Source: CAZMXS01 sp964570325 (GTDB taxonomy: Bacteria > Verrucomicrobiota > Kiritimatiellia > CAIQIC01 > CAZMXS01). Taken from it: a stretch of 8,071 nt of DNA. Where the stretch lies: positions 1-8,071 of the forward strand of contig CAZMXS010000109.1 of the NCBI GenBank assembly GCA_964570325.1, read 5' to 3'. The notes under the pieces were generated by a model. The model worked only from the letters and a program-made list of their open reading frames with translations, had not been told where the DNA came from and did no database searches. This document shows, one piece after another, positions 1 to 7,876 of this stretch (position 1 is its first letter; each line of letters opens with the position of its first letter). The translations under genes were made by a program, and so were the position numbers.

Positions 1-133
1 TGCCCCGGCGCCTTATTTCCTTCTAAACCGCGAGTCTCGTACGCGCACTCCTCCTCAACAGGACCACTGCCCGGCACGGGCCGTACCAAAACGCTCGTGG
101 GGCAGCCGCGTGCCGTTCGTGAATGCTCTTCGT
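1..133. other. Left-edge stretch without a supported gene
   Basis: This stretch lies downstream of the membrane-protein gene on the minus strand. Frames are open here on both strands but none shows a start with a ribosome-binding site and a protein-like composition. A near-perfect 15-bp palindrome (73-87) has almost no loop, and its adjacent A run (88-91) would place T residues upstream rather than downstream for minus-strand transcription, so it is not a good terminator for the neighbouring gene. The minus strand carries purine-rich SD-like stretches close to the left edge, so another gene may begin just outside the window; this cannot be judged from here. Confidence 0.4.
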
Positions 134-883
134 TCAGCCGCCGGCGGATCGGATTCCGACCAACATGGCGGCTCCGACCACGGTCCCGATCAACAGCAGG
201 ATGGTGGGCGCGGCCCAGCGCTCCCATTCCTTGTAGTACTCTTCCTCCCGCGGGTCGGGCCGGCCCCAGATCGAAAAATCCATCAAGGTGCGGATGGTCA
301 GGTAGATGTTAATCCCCACCACGGCGCCGTTGCCGATCAGCAAGAGCCAGGATTGGCCGTGGAAACCGGCCAGAAAAATTGGGAAGAGAAAGATGATGGG
401 TGGCGGGATAAGCAATGCCAGGCCACCGGCCAGACAGCCCATTTTGACGCGGGGCTGATCATGCCGCGCGCGCGCGGCGCGCAGCATCGCTCCCAATAAC
501 AGTAGCAGGCACCCGTACAAGGCGGTCAGGATGACGTACAGGGAGGCAAAGGCGGCAAAGAACATGGACCCGCCGCCCAGCAGCAGCACGATGTATTGAA
601 CGCCGAAGCCGATCACCAATTTTGCCGCCGGTCGAATTTCGAGCGGGAAATGATACATCATCAACAAAGAAGCGGCGATCAGCCACAGGATCAGACAACC
701 GGCGCCGCTGAAGTAAAGCAACAGCCGATACGCTTCGCGCAACATGGGTGGCGCGGATTCCGGCCAGGGATACGCGGAAATTGGAAAGCCAGACACATAC
801 CAGGCCGCCAGCAATGGCATGGCACATTGTGCCATGAGCCAGGTCCATTTCAAGCGACGATATGCCGGAGAGGTTGGGGACAT
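134..883 (-). CDS. Polytopic integral membrane protein of unknown function (249 aa)
   Basis: I do not recognise the family. The 249-residue product is strongly hydrophobic, with about six or seven likely membrane segments near residues 14-33, 52-77, 87-105, 106-135, 148-173, 178-198 and 223-245. A short basic stretch (RAARARHDQPRVK, about 135-147) probably forms a cytoplasmic loop. A charged loop rich in Glu, Tyr and Trp (PREEEYYKEWERW, about 211-223) precedes the last segment. The start is an ATG at 883 and the stop a TGA at 134-136. No strong Shine-Dalgarno sequence precedes the ATG; translation may depend on coupling to the SHOCT-protein gene, which ends only 37 bp upstream on the same strand. 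That spacing suggests one transcript and perhaps a shared envelope role, which is inference. It has no cysteine-pair, heme-type or transporter signature that I can identify. Confidence 0.75.
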   Translation of the reverse strand: MSPTSPAYRRLKWTWLMAQCAMPLLAAWYVSGFPISAYPWPESAPPMLREAYRLLLYFSGAGCLILWLIAASLLMMYHFPLEIRPAAKLVIGFGVQYIVLLLGGGSMFFAAFASLYVILTALYGCLLLLLGAMLRAARARHDQPRVKMGCLAGGLALLIPPPIIFLFPIFLAGFHGQSWLLLIGNGAVVGINIYLTIRTLMDFSIWGRPDPREEEYYKEWERWAAPTILLLIGTVVGAAMLVGIRSAGG

Positions 884-920
884 CGGTTTGGATCAGGCTC
901 AACCTTTTACAGACGACAGA

Positions 921-1556
921 CTAAAGTTGCTGGAGAATGGCCGCGCGTTTTCGTTGATACTCCTCCTCGGTGATCAGATTATCGCGGCGCAATTCTTCGA
1001 GGCGTTGCAGGCGCGCTTTGATGTCGTCATTGCCCGCACCAGCCGCGGCGTTAATCGGTTGAGCTGGAACGGCGGTGGTGGACACCCGGTCGAGCGTTTC
1101 AGACAGGCTGCGCTTGATTTCTGTTTCCAGGTTGCGGATCCACTCATTGTAGTTGTGATGAATCTGTCCGTTTTCATAGCGCAGGTTGGTGCTGTCCCGA
1201 TAGGTGACGCTGAATTGCAGCAGGTCGAAGGTGATATTTACCAGAGCGGTATGCCGGCGCAGGTCAAGCGTTCCGGTCAGGCGTCCCTCTCCCTCGCGGG
1301 TCATTTTCCAGTTCAACTTCGAGCCGGCGCCAATAATGGCTTGTTCCACTTCGTCGAGGCGCAACTGGCGATCTGGCCGAGAGGGTACGGGCGCGTTTTC
1401 GACGTTATAGACCGGCGCCAGCTTAAAACCGGTAAAAACGCCCATGACCCCGCCCCAAGCGTCCGCCACACGTTCGGCCTGGTTGGTGGCCAACGAAAAG
1501 CCGGAATCGAACGCGAATATCACCAACAATAAGGCCAACCCCACGCGCGCATCCAT
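921..1556 (-). CDS. Exported protein with lipoprotein-like domain and C-terminal SHOCT motif (211 aa)
   Basis: The N-terminus has a hydrophobic segment (about residues 5-23) fitting a signal peptide or membrane anchor. There is no lipobox cysteine. Residues about 66-150 resemble a small-lipoprotein family of unknown function that I know from proteobacteria, whose members share a pattern of 'RRHTA.V.I', 'YRDSTNL.Y' and 'IHHNYN.WI.NL'; this match is from memory and not searched. Residues about 177-211 (DDIKARLQRLEELRRDNLIT onward to the C-terminus) form a short amphipathic helix pair typical of SHOCT motifs, often thought to mediate oligomerisation or regulation. A Pro/Ala-rich linker joins the two parts. 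The ATG at 1556 is supported by a GGGAGG ribosome-binding site six bases upstream. It is the first gene of a minus-strand pair with the membrane protein. No catalytic residues are evident; function unknown. Confidence 0.85.
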   Translation of the reverse strand: MDARVGLALLLVIFAFDSGFSLATNQAERVADAWGGVMGVFTGFKLAPVYNVENAPVPSRPDRQLRLDEVEQAIIGAGSKLNWKMTREGEGRLTGTLDLRRHTALVNITFDLLQFSVTYRDSTNLRYENGQIHHNYNEWIRNLETEIKRSLSETLDRVSTTAVPAQPINAAAGAGNDDIKARLQRLEELRRDNLITEEEYQRKRAAILQQL

Positions 1557-1562
1557 GATGGA

Positions 1563-1568
1563 CCTCCC
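1563..1568 (-). promoter_or_regulatory. Shine-Dalgarno for the SHOCT-domain gene
   Basis: GGGAGG on the minus strand sits six bases before the ATG at 1556, a near-ideal site that fixes the start codon. Confidence 0.75.
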
Positions 1569-1772
1569 GGGTGCTTGTTCAAATACACATCATTTAACGC
1601 CCGCTCGGCCGCGAGTCAACTGCCGAGCCGCTCGCTCCCGGCGCTCCAATTCATTGGGCGTAATCAGGACCATTCAACTGCTGATCCATGATCGGATGCC
1701 CGCTGCACATCTGTCGGCGCTGGCGTCAGGCACAACTTGCTTTTCCTGCTCGTCAGGCGCGGAGCGGGCAGG

Positions 1773-1778
1773 TATAAT
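1773..1778 (+). promoter_or_regulatory. Candidate -10 box for the propeller-protein gene
   Basis: A perfect TATAAT stands 59 bases before the ATG at 1838 in a GC-rich context. No good -35 hexamer is found 16-18 bases upstream; the nearest TTGCTT (1737-1742) is 30 bases away, too far. It would give a 5' untranslated region of roughly 50 bases. The call rests on the -10 hexamer and position only. Confidence 0.4.
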
Positions 1779-1823
1779 GCCGCCCATTGGGTAGGTAGTG
1801 CGTGTCGCGTCGCCGCCAAACAT

Positions 1824-1831
1824 AAGGGGAG
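1824..1831 (+). promoter_or_regulatory. Shine-Dalgarno for the propeller-protein gene
   Basis: AAGGGGAG lies six bases before the ATG at 1838 and supports that start, which also gives a complete signal peptide. Confidence 0.75.
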
Positions 1832-1837
1832 CCAACC

Positions 1838-1897
1838 ATGAGAATCCTGATCGCCGCACTGTTGATTCCGTTTTGGGCTGTGGTATCCGCGCAGGCA
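1838..1897 (+). other. Signal peptide of the propeller protein
   Basis: Residues 1-20 have a short basic start (MR), a hydrophobic core (ILIAALLIPFWAVV) and a small-residue cleavage motif AQA before Gly21, typical of Sec signal peptidase I substrates. Confidence 0.85.
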
Positions 1898-4795
1898 GGA
1901 CGATATTCGACTCCGGTCATTCCCGATGCCCGCCACGCAGGCGGCTATGTCTATGCTCTGGCCCGCCAGCCCGACGGGAAAGTGCTTGTCGGCGGCAACT
2001 TTCGGGGGATCAATGGCGTAGCGCGCGATAATCTTGCGCGGATCAACGCCGACGGCACGGTGGATGAAAACTGGAACCCAGGGGCGAATGGCGCGGTCTG
2101 GCGGCTGATTGTCAGCGGCTCGCAGGTCTATATTGCGGGCGAGTTCACACAACTGGCCGGCACTCCGGTCATCGGGTTGGCGCGTCTGAACCTGACCACC
2201 GGTGCAGTGGACCCCGCTTGGCAACCGGCCGTCAACTCCTCGGTTATAGACATGGTATTGGATGGCAGTTGGCTATATCTTGCCGGCTACTTCAACTACG
2301 TCGGCGCGTCCAATCGCCTGTACTGCGGACGTGTAAGCACCGCCACGGCCGTGCTGGATGGTTGGGATCCCCAGGTGAACGATTATGTCTATGCCGTGCG
2401 GCCGGGCGGCGCGCACGTTTATCTGGGTGGTAATTTTACGACGGTTGGCGGGGCATCACGGCAACGGTTGGCACGGGTCAATAATACTTCGGGCCAAGTG
2501 GATCCCGCGTGGGTGGTTCATGCGAATAGTTCGGTGTCCGCCTTGTTGCTGGATGGCGCTTATCTGTACGCGGGAGGCTGGTTCTCCACGCTGGGCGGTT
2601 CCAACCTGGCTTACCTTGCGCGGATTCGGACGGCCGATGGGGTGGTGGACGGCTGGAATCCCGCAGCCAACTATGCGGTGCAGGCGCTGGCCCTCGCCGG
2701 CGCGGAGATGTATGTGTGCGGCGGCTTTTCCAGCATTGGGGGGTCCAACCGGTCTTGTGTGGCGCGCGTGGATACGGTCACCGGCCAAGTGGATGGCTGG
2801 AATCCGACAGCCAGCACCTGGACCTATGGGGTGGTGCCCGGCGGCGCGACGGTGGATGTCTATGGAAATTTCCGCAGCATTGGCGGCCGTGACACGCACG
2901 GCTACGCCCGGATTGATGCCGCCACAGCGCAAGCCGATGCCAGTTTCACCTCGCGGATGTACCGGGCGGCCGACGTGCGTGCCATGGCCGCTCAACCCGA
3001 CGGCAAACTGATTGTCGGCGGCAATTTCACCTATCTGGGCGATGTGGCGCGCAATTACATCGCCCGATTGCTGCCGGATGGATCCGTTGACCCTGCATGG
3101 AATCCGAGCGCCAATTCCACTATCCGCACCATTGCGGTTGACGGCCCCTGGATTTACGCGGGCGGTGACTTCACTTGGATTGGGGGAACCAACCGCCGTT
3201 ATATCGCGCGCTTGGATGCCGCCACGGGGATGTCGGATTCATGGTCGCCAATGGCCAACACCGTCGTGGCGACGATCAAGCCCAGCGGGGCGCAGGTTTA
3301 TGTGGGTGGTTACTTCACGAACATTGGCGGCGCCAATCGGGCCTATGCGGCGCGCCTCGGGCGCGACGATGGTTTGGCGGACGCTTGGAATCCGAATCCC
3401 AATTACACGGTCCTCGCCATCGCGCCGGCGGGTTCTCAAGTTTATATCGGCGGCGAGTTCACCAATGTGAATGGGGTCGGACGTCAGACCCTGGCCCGCG
3501 TTGACGCGAACACCGGCGCGCTCGATTCATGGGCGCCGGTGTTCAATTATTACTATGAAATCCGCGACATCATTCCCGCGGGAAGTCAGGTTTATGCGGG
3601 GGGTAGTTTCTATGGCGCGGGCGGCTCAAACACGTTGAACCATCTGGCGCGATTTAGCGCGGCCTCGGCGCAGGTGGACGCATGGAATGCGGATTCCAGC
3701 GGCAACATTCAAAAGCTCATGCTGGACGGCAACACACTATACGTGGCCGGTAATTTCTTGCGGATCGGCGGCACGACCAATAATCCATATTTTGCACGCT
3801 TGGATACCACAACGGCCCGTTCGGATGGTTGCAACGCAAAACCGAACAACATGGTTTACGCGATGGAGCTAATGCGCAACACGTTTTATCTCGGCGGGTC
3901 GTTCACGTATTTAGGGGCTAATCGCCAGATGGGCCTGGGCGCATTGCGCCGCTACGTGGCGAACGATTATGATGCCGATGGGTTGAGCGACCTGGCGGTT
4001 TACTGGCCGGCTGCCCAGACCTGGTATGCGCGCCGCAGTTCGGACAATCTGTTGCAATCGGCCACGATCGGATCCGCCACGGCCACGCCAGTGCTGGGTG
4101 ATTTCGATGGGGATGGCAAGGCGGATCCGGCCGTTTTTGAAAACGCCACGGGGATGTGGACCATCCTGTTGAGCCGTAATGGTCAGGTCCAGCAGACTCA
4201 ATTCGGCTGGAGCGCGACGAGCCCGCGTCCCGCGGACTATGACGGCGATGGGAAAACGGACATTGCCGTTTACCATCCGGATTCGGGTGTCTGGTATGTG
4301 CTTCGTTCCAGCGATTCACAGATGCAGACAACCCAATGGGGGTGGAACGAAACGCTGCCGGCTAATGGCGATTTTGACGGCGATGGTGTGGAAGACCTGG
4401 CCGTGTTCTGGCCGTTGCGCGGGCTCTGGTTTATTTTGGCCAGCGGCGGCGGCGCCCGGATGCAGAACTGGGGCTGGAGCGCCGTCCAGCCGGTGACGGC
4501 CGACTATGACGGCGATGGGAAGGCTGATCTGGCGGTTTTTTATCCGGCACTTGGCGGCTGGTATGTGCTGCAGAGCAGCAATGGCCAGATGCTGGGCGGC
4601 AGCGGGGTGCAGTGGGGCTGGTCCGCGACCTGGCCGGTTGAGCCCGGCGATTATGATGGGGACGGGAAAGCGGATATCACAGTCTGGGACTCGAGTTTAT
4701 CGAACTGGTACGTCCTGCAAAGCAGTACGTGGACGATGTTGGGAGGCGGCCCGATCCCGTTCGGGTTTGCCGGCGTGAAGCCCGTCCGGCGATAG
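1838..4795 (+). CDS. Large secreted protein: 14 delta-60-type propeller repeats plus six FG-GAP/VCBS-like modules (985 aa)
   Basis: Residues 1-20 form a clear signal peptide with an AQA-G cleavage site, so the protein is exported. From about residue 38 to 707 there are 14 repeats of about 49 residues with the pattern 'V.al...G..vYvGGxFt.iGG.nR..lARld..tG.vD.WnP..N', matching the delta-60 / DUF5122 beta-propeller type. Repeat starts are near residues 38, 87, 136, 184, 233, 281, 330, 380, 429, 477, 525, 575, 624 and 673; the last is shortened. From residue 710, six DxDxDGxxD calcium-type loops (710, 755, 800, 845, 889, 938) recur every 44-49 residues, each followed by a 'laVy.p..g.WyvL.SS' strand and a 'WGWS' turn. 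No LPXTG, PEP-CTERM or transmembrane anchor is seen, and no enzyme motif. A surface binding or adhesive role is inference. The ATG at 1838 has a good ribosome-binding site; the stop is TAG at 4793-4795. Confidence 0.93.
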   Translation: MRILIAALLIPFWAVVSAQAGRYSTPVIPDARHAGGYVYALARQPDGKVLVGGNFRGINGVARDNLARINADGTVDENWNPGANGAVWRLIVSGSQVYIAGEFTQLAGTPVIGLARLNLTTGAVDPAWQPAVNSSVIDMVLDGSWLYLAGYFNYVGASNRLYCGRVSTATAVLDGWDPQVNDYVYAVRPGGAHVYLGGNFTTVGGASRQRLARVNNTSGQVDPAWVVHANSSVSALLLDGAYLYAGGWFSTLGGSNLAYLARIRTADGVVDGWNPAANYAVQALALAGAEMYVCGGFSSIGGSNRSCVARVDTVTGQVDGWNPTASTWTYGVVPGGATVDVYGNFRSIGGRDTHGYARIDAATAQADASFTSRMYRAADVRAMAAQPDGKLIVGGNFTYLGDVARNYIARLLPDGSVDPAWNPSANSTIRTIAVDGPWIYAGGDFTWIGGTNRRYIARLDAATGMSDSWSPMANTVVATIKPSGAQVYVGGYFTNIGGANRAYAARLGRDDGLADAWNPNPNYTVLAIAPAGSQVYIGGEFTNVNGVGRQTLARVDANTGALDSWAPVFNYYYEIRDIIPAGSQVYAGGSFYGAGGSNTLNHLARFSAASAQVDAWNADSSGNIQKLMLDGNTLYVAGNFLRIGGTTNNPYFARLDTTTARSDGCNAKPNNMVYAMELMRNTFYLGGSFTYLGANRQMGLGALRRYVANDYDADGLSDLAVYWPAAQTWYARRSSDNLLQSATIGSATATPVLGDFDGDGKADPAVFENATGMWTILLSRNGQVQQTQFGWSATSPRPADYDGDGKTDIAVYHPDSGVWYVLRSSDSQMQTTQWGWNETLPANGDFDGDGVEDLAVFWPLRGLWFILASGGGARMQNWGWSAVQPVTADYDGDGKADLAVFYPALGGWYVLQSSNGQMLGGSGVQWGWSATWPVEPGDYDGDGKADITVWDSSLSNWYVLQSSTWTMLGGGPIPFGFAGVKPVRR
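1949..2974 (+). repeat. First set of seven propeller repeats (residues 38-379)
   Basis: Seven repeats of 48-50 residues. The first has the distinctive form 'QPDGKVLVGGNF...VARDNLARINADGTVD', while the next six use 'G..vYvGG' without the QPDGK element. Repeat 7 (about 330-379) is the most diverged, lacking the WNP ending. Seven copies fit one seven-bladed beta-propeller, which is inferred from the count. Confidence 0.7.
2975..3958 (+). repeat. Second set of seven propeller repeats (residues 380-707)
   Basis: Repeat 8 restarts the QPDGK-type form ('QPDGKLIVGGNF...VARNYIARLLPDGSVD') exactly seven repeats, 342 residues, after repeat 1. Six ordinary repeats follow; the last is shortened and runs into the first calcium-loop module. 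In repeat 13 the usual Trp of the WNP ending is Cys665. The coding DNA of the QPDGK segments of repeats 1 and 8 is also visibly similar. Confidence 0.7.
3965..4792 (+). repeat. Six FG-GAP/VCBS-like calcium-loop modules (residues 710-985)
   Basis: Six DxDxDGxxD loops spaced 45, 45, 45, 44 and 49 residues apart, each with a following beta-strand rich in aromatic residues. Acidic loops of this form bind calcium in FG-GAP and VCBS families. A tail 'PFGFAGVKPV' at the C-terminus resembles the 'WGWSAxxPV' segment that normally leads into the next module, as if the array were cut there or closes a ring with the first module. Confidence 0.75.
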
Positions 4796-4977
4796 CGGAA
4801 TCCTCGCTTGGACTGGAAAAGCGCGAAGCATAGCGCCTGTGAAAGGGCGGGTTTGCTGGTTTGGGCCGCTCGCTCACGCCCGGGGATGCGGCAGCCCGGT
4901 AGGGCGCGAGCGCGGGAAGAGGACGAGCGAACTTGTGTACAACTGTGCCCACGAGCGTGAGCGAGTGGTTCGGGCCC
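4796..4977. other. Convergent intergenic region with inverted repeat
   Basis: This 182-bp stretch lies between the stop codons of the propeller gene and asnS. It holds a long imperfect inverted repeat (listed separately) and several copies of a GAGCG-type motif. No classical hairpin followed by a T run is present for either gene. A short stem on the minus strand near 4818-4838 is followed by four T residues but has only about five base pairs. I see no gene here. Confidence 0.5.
4863..4973. repeat. Imperfect inverted repeat with 17-bp arms
   Basis: CTCGCTCACGC (4869-4879) is perfectly complementary to GCGTGAGCGAG (4955-4965). The pairing extends outwards by six more pairs (4863-4868 with 4966-4971), three of them G-U in RNA. 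The loop of 75 bases has a further GGGCGCGAGCG (4902-4912) that could pair alternatively with the left arm. The arms lie just past the asnS stop. It may be a REP-like palindrome, a bidirectional termination structure or a degenerate repeat element; no T run supports intrinsic termination. Confidence 0.5.
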
Positions 4978-6369
<1,392 letters not shown>

Positions 6370-6377
6370 GGGTTTTG

Positions 6378-6381
6378 CTCC
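6378..6381 (-). promoter_or_regulatory. Shine-Dalgarno for asnS
   Basis: GGAG on the minus strand lies eight bases before the asnS ATG, inside the 19-bp gap after asnA, so asnS can be initiated on its own within the transcript. Confidence 0.6.
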
Positions 6382-6388
6382 GTTGGAG

Positions 6389-7429
6389 TCACAGCAGTTG
6401 AATGCCGGCCGACCGGCAGGCGGCGAGCATCGCGTCGGGCCAAATGGATGCTTGGATTTCGCCGATGTGCGCTTTACGCAGATAGAACATGCACAGGCGC
6501 GACTGGCCGATGCCGCCGCCGATGCTCAACGGCAATTGGCCGGCGAGCAGCCGCTGATGGAACAGCAGGCCGCGACGCTCCAGGCAGCCCCGGAGTTCCA
6601 ATTGCTGGAGCAGGGATTGCTCGTCCACGCGGATACCCATGGACGAGAGTTCAAAGGCGCTGTCGAGGACCGGATTATAGACCAGAATATCGCCATTCAA
6701 ACCACGGTGGCCTGCATCCGTGGGGGTAATCCAGTCATCGTAGTCGGGCGCGCGGCCATCGTGCGGCTGGCCGCTCCGCAACGGCGCGCCAATGCCGATG
6801 ACGAACACGGCGCCGTGCGTGCGGCATGCCTTCAGTTCGCGTTCTCGGGGAGTGAGGTCGGGGAAGCGAGCCTCCAAATCCTCCGCGTGAACGAACACGA
6901 TCCGCTCGGGCAATGTCGGCTTGAGCGCGGGATGATTGTAAACGACGAGTTTTTCCGTGCGGCGAATTACGTCATAGATTCTCTCCACTACCGTCCGCAG
7001 TGTCCCCAGCGTGCGCTGTTCGCGCGTGATCGCCAGTTCCCAGTCCCACTGGTCCACGTAAAGCGAGTGGGTGTGGTCGAGCGTTTCATCCGGGCGCACG
7101 GCGTTCATGTCGGTATAAATACCTTCGCCCGGCGCGAAGCCCAGGTCCGCGAGCGTCATGCGTTTCCATTTGGCCAGGGATTGCACGATTTCCGCGCGCG
7201 TCTGGCCGAGTCCTTTAACCGCGAACGAAATCGGCTGCTCCACGCCATTGAGGTCGTCATTGATGCCCGTGCCGGACCGGACGAACAGCGGAGCGGTGAC
7301 ACGGGTCAGGTTGAGCTCGAAAGCCAGATTGGTCTGGAAAAACTCCTTGATTTCCAGGATGGCTTTTTCGGTGGCCTTCGCATCGAGCAGCGGCCGATAG
7401 CCGGGCGGTGGGCGCCAAGTAGTGGTCAT
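6389..7429 (-). CDS. asnA: Aspartate-ammonia ligase (asparagine synthetase A)
   Basis: Makes asparagine from aspartate, ammonia and ATP through an aspartyl-AMP intermediate in the cytoplasm; it uses free ammonia, not glutamine. The fold is that of class II aspartyl/asparaginyl-tRNA synthetase cores. Motifs, numbered from the chosen ATG: Asp58 in 'GTGINDDLNG', aligning with Asp46 of the E. coli enzyme; 'SLAKWKR' (84-90), 'GEGIYT' (101-106), 'RPDE' (112-115), 'YVDQWDWE' (124-131), 'RAPDYDDW' (226-233), 'GLNGDILVYNP' (243-253), 'FELSSMGIRV' (259-268) and 'GGGIGQSRL' (304-312). Length is 346 residues against 330 in E. coli. I prefer the ATG at 7429 over an in-frame TTG at 7456, because AGGAG (7441-7445) precedes the ATG and would lie inside the longer form. 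The stop TGA is at 6389-6391, followed 19 bp later by asnS. An ORF upstream ends in an ATGA overlap with this start. Confidence 0.96.
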   Translation of the reverse strand: MTTTWRPPPGYRPLLDAKATEKAILEIKEFFQTNLAFELNLTRVTAPLFVRSGTGINDDLNGVEQPISFAVKGLGQTRAEIVQSLAKWKRMTLADLGFAPGEGIYTDMNAVRPDETLDHTHSLYVDQWDWELAITREQRTLGTLRTVVERIYDVIRRTEKLVVYNHPALKPTLPERIVFVHAEDLEARFPDLTPRERELKACRTHGAVFVIGIGAPLRSGQPHDGRAPDYDDWITPTDAGHRGLNGDILVYNPVLDSAFELSSMGIRVDEQSLLQQLELRGCLERRGLLFHQRLLAGQLPLSIGGGIGQSRLCMFYLRKAHIGEIQASIWPDAMLAACRSAGIQLL

Positions 7430-7743
7430 AATCGAGGTTGCTCCTGTTGCGGCCAATCATCGCCGATAATCCCCCATCGGCGCCCGCCGGTGCCGGAATT
7501 TCCGCTGACCTTGCGCTTGGCGCCATTTTTCCAGAGGAGTAAGCCCAGTCTGTTCAGTCGCAGGCGCAAGGCTGGTAACGCCCGCCACTGGGATGACGTG
7601 GCACGGCGGCGCAGGGAGAAGAACCCGGGGAGTCTATCCGCGCTTTGGAGGACATTATTCATGTGCGATAAAGCAGCAAACTTGATGAAACTGACGGGAT
7701 TGTCAAGCGGGAGTATGATGTCCCAAACATTACGCATCCTCAT
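7426..7743 (-). CDS. Candidate small basic protein or leader ORF translationally coupled to asnA (105 aa)
   Basis: I do not recognise this product. The frame runs from an ATG at 7743 (a second ATG two codons later) to a TGA that overlaps the asnA start as ATGA, the arrangement typical of coupled genes. The upstream sequence GGAAAGAG, seven bases before the ATG, is a weak ribosome-binding site. The N-terminal part (about 1-42) is mixed hydrophobic; residues 43-79 are rich in Arg and Leu with possible amphipathic helices ('RALPALRLRLNRLGLLLW'); the tail is Gly/Arg-rich and ends 'DDWPQQEQPRL'. No signal peptide or domain is seen. It may be a real small gene, a leader that tunes asnA translation, or chance. 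Codon use is less GC-biased than in asnA, which argues for caution. Confidence 0.33.
   Translation of the reverse strand: MRMRNVWDIILPLDNPVSFIKFAALSHMNNVLQSADRLPGFFSLRRRATSSQWRALPALRLRLNRLGLLLWKNGAKRKVSGNSGTGGRRWGIIGDDWPQQEQPRL
7441..7445 (-). promoter_or_regulatory. Shine-Dalgarno deciding the asnA start
   Basis: AGGAG on the minus strand is 11 bases before the ATG at 7429, slightly long but usable. It supports this ATG over the in-frame TTG at 7456. Confidence 0.55.
7478..7495. other. Short GC-rich hairpin upstream of asnA
   Basis: CGGCGCC and GGTGCCG flank a four-base loop. In plus-strand RNA the seven pairs include one G-U; in the asnA transcript the same position is an A-C mismatch. 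It sits about 50 bases before the asnA ATG. It lacks T-box, attenuator or riboswitch hallmarks and may be chance. Confidence 0.2.
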
Positions 7744-7876
7744 GTTTTCGCTCTTTCCAGGATCGTTGGTTGATGCTTAGGCCGGCGGGCAAACCGTGGC
7801 GGGCACAGGGGGAGCGTGGTGGTGCGGGATTAGAATGGGGAAGGATTCGCGCGGGGCCGGTCAACTGCGCGGCGGA

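Larger units (their letters stand above)
1557..1837. other. Divergent intergenic region
   Basis: These 281 bp separate two genes transcribed away from each other, so promoters for both should lie here. Reading right, a TATAAT box (1773-1778) and a strong ribosome-binding site are visible. An inverted repeat GCTCGGC (1603-1609) / GCCGAGC (1622-1628) with a 12-base loop has no T run and could be an operator or chance in GC-rich DNA. I found no convincing promoter reading left. Open frames crossing the region look like shadows of the flanking genes. Confidence 0.6.

Noticed and set aside
73..87. 15-bp palindrome as a terminator of the membrane-protein gene
   Set aside because: The loop would be a single base and the adjacent T run is on the wrong side for minus-strand transcription.
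744..1532. A 262-codon plus-strand open frame
   Set aside because: It is antisense to the SHOCT gene and the start of the membrane-protein gene, which have better starts and recognisable protein features.
1664..2224. A 186-codon minus-strand frame crossing the divergent intergenic region
   Set aside because: It overlaps the start of the propeller gene, including its signal peptide, has no ribosome-binding site of note and encodes no recognisable pattern.
1949..3958. The regular repeats as a CRISPR-like or tandem DNA satellite array
   Set aside because: The period is set at the protein level (about 49 residues) with strong codon divergence between copies; it is coding repeat structure, not a DNA array.
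4818..4838. Minus-strand hairpin followed by TTTT as an asnS terminator
   Set aside because: The stem has only about five pairs including one G-U, and only four T residues follow; too weak to call.
7678..7706. sigma-70-type promoter using TTGACA on the minus strand
   Set aside because: The -35 is perfect, but the bases 16-19 positions downstream (AAGTTT and neighbours) do not resemble a -10 box.
7430..7743. T-box riboswitch upstream of asnA
   Set aside because: Considered because asnA-asnS operons in lactic acid bacteria use one. No TGGNACC-type T-box sequence or antiterminator stem with a T run is visible in the leader.
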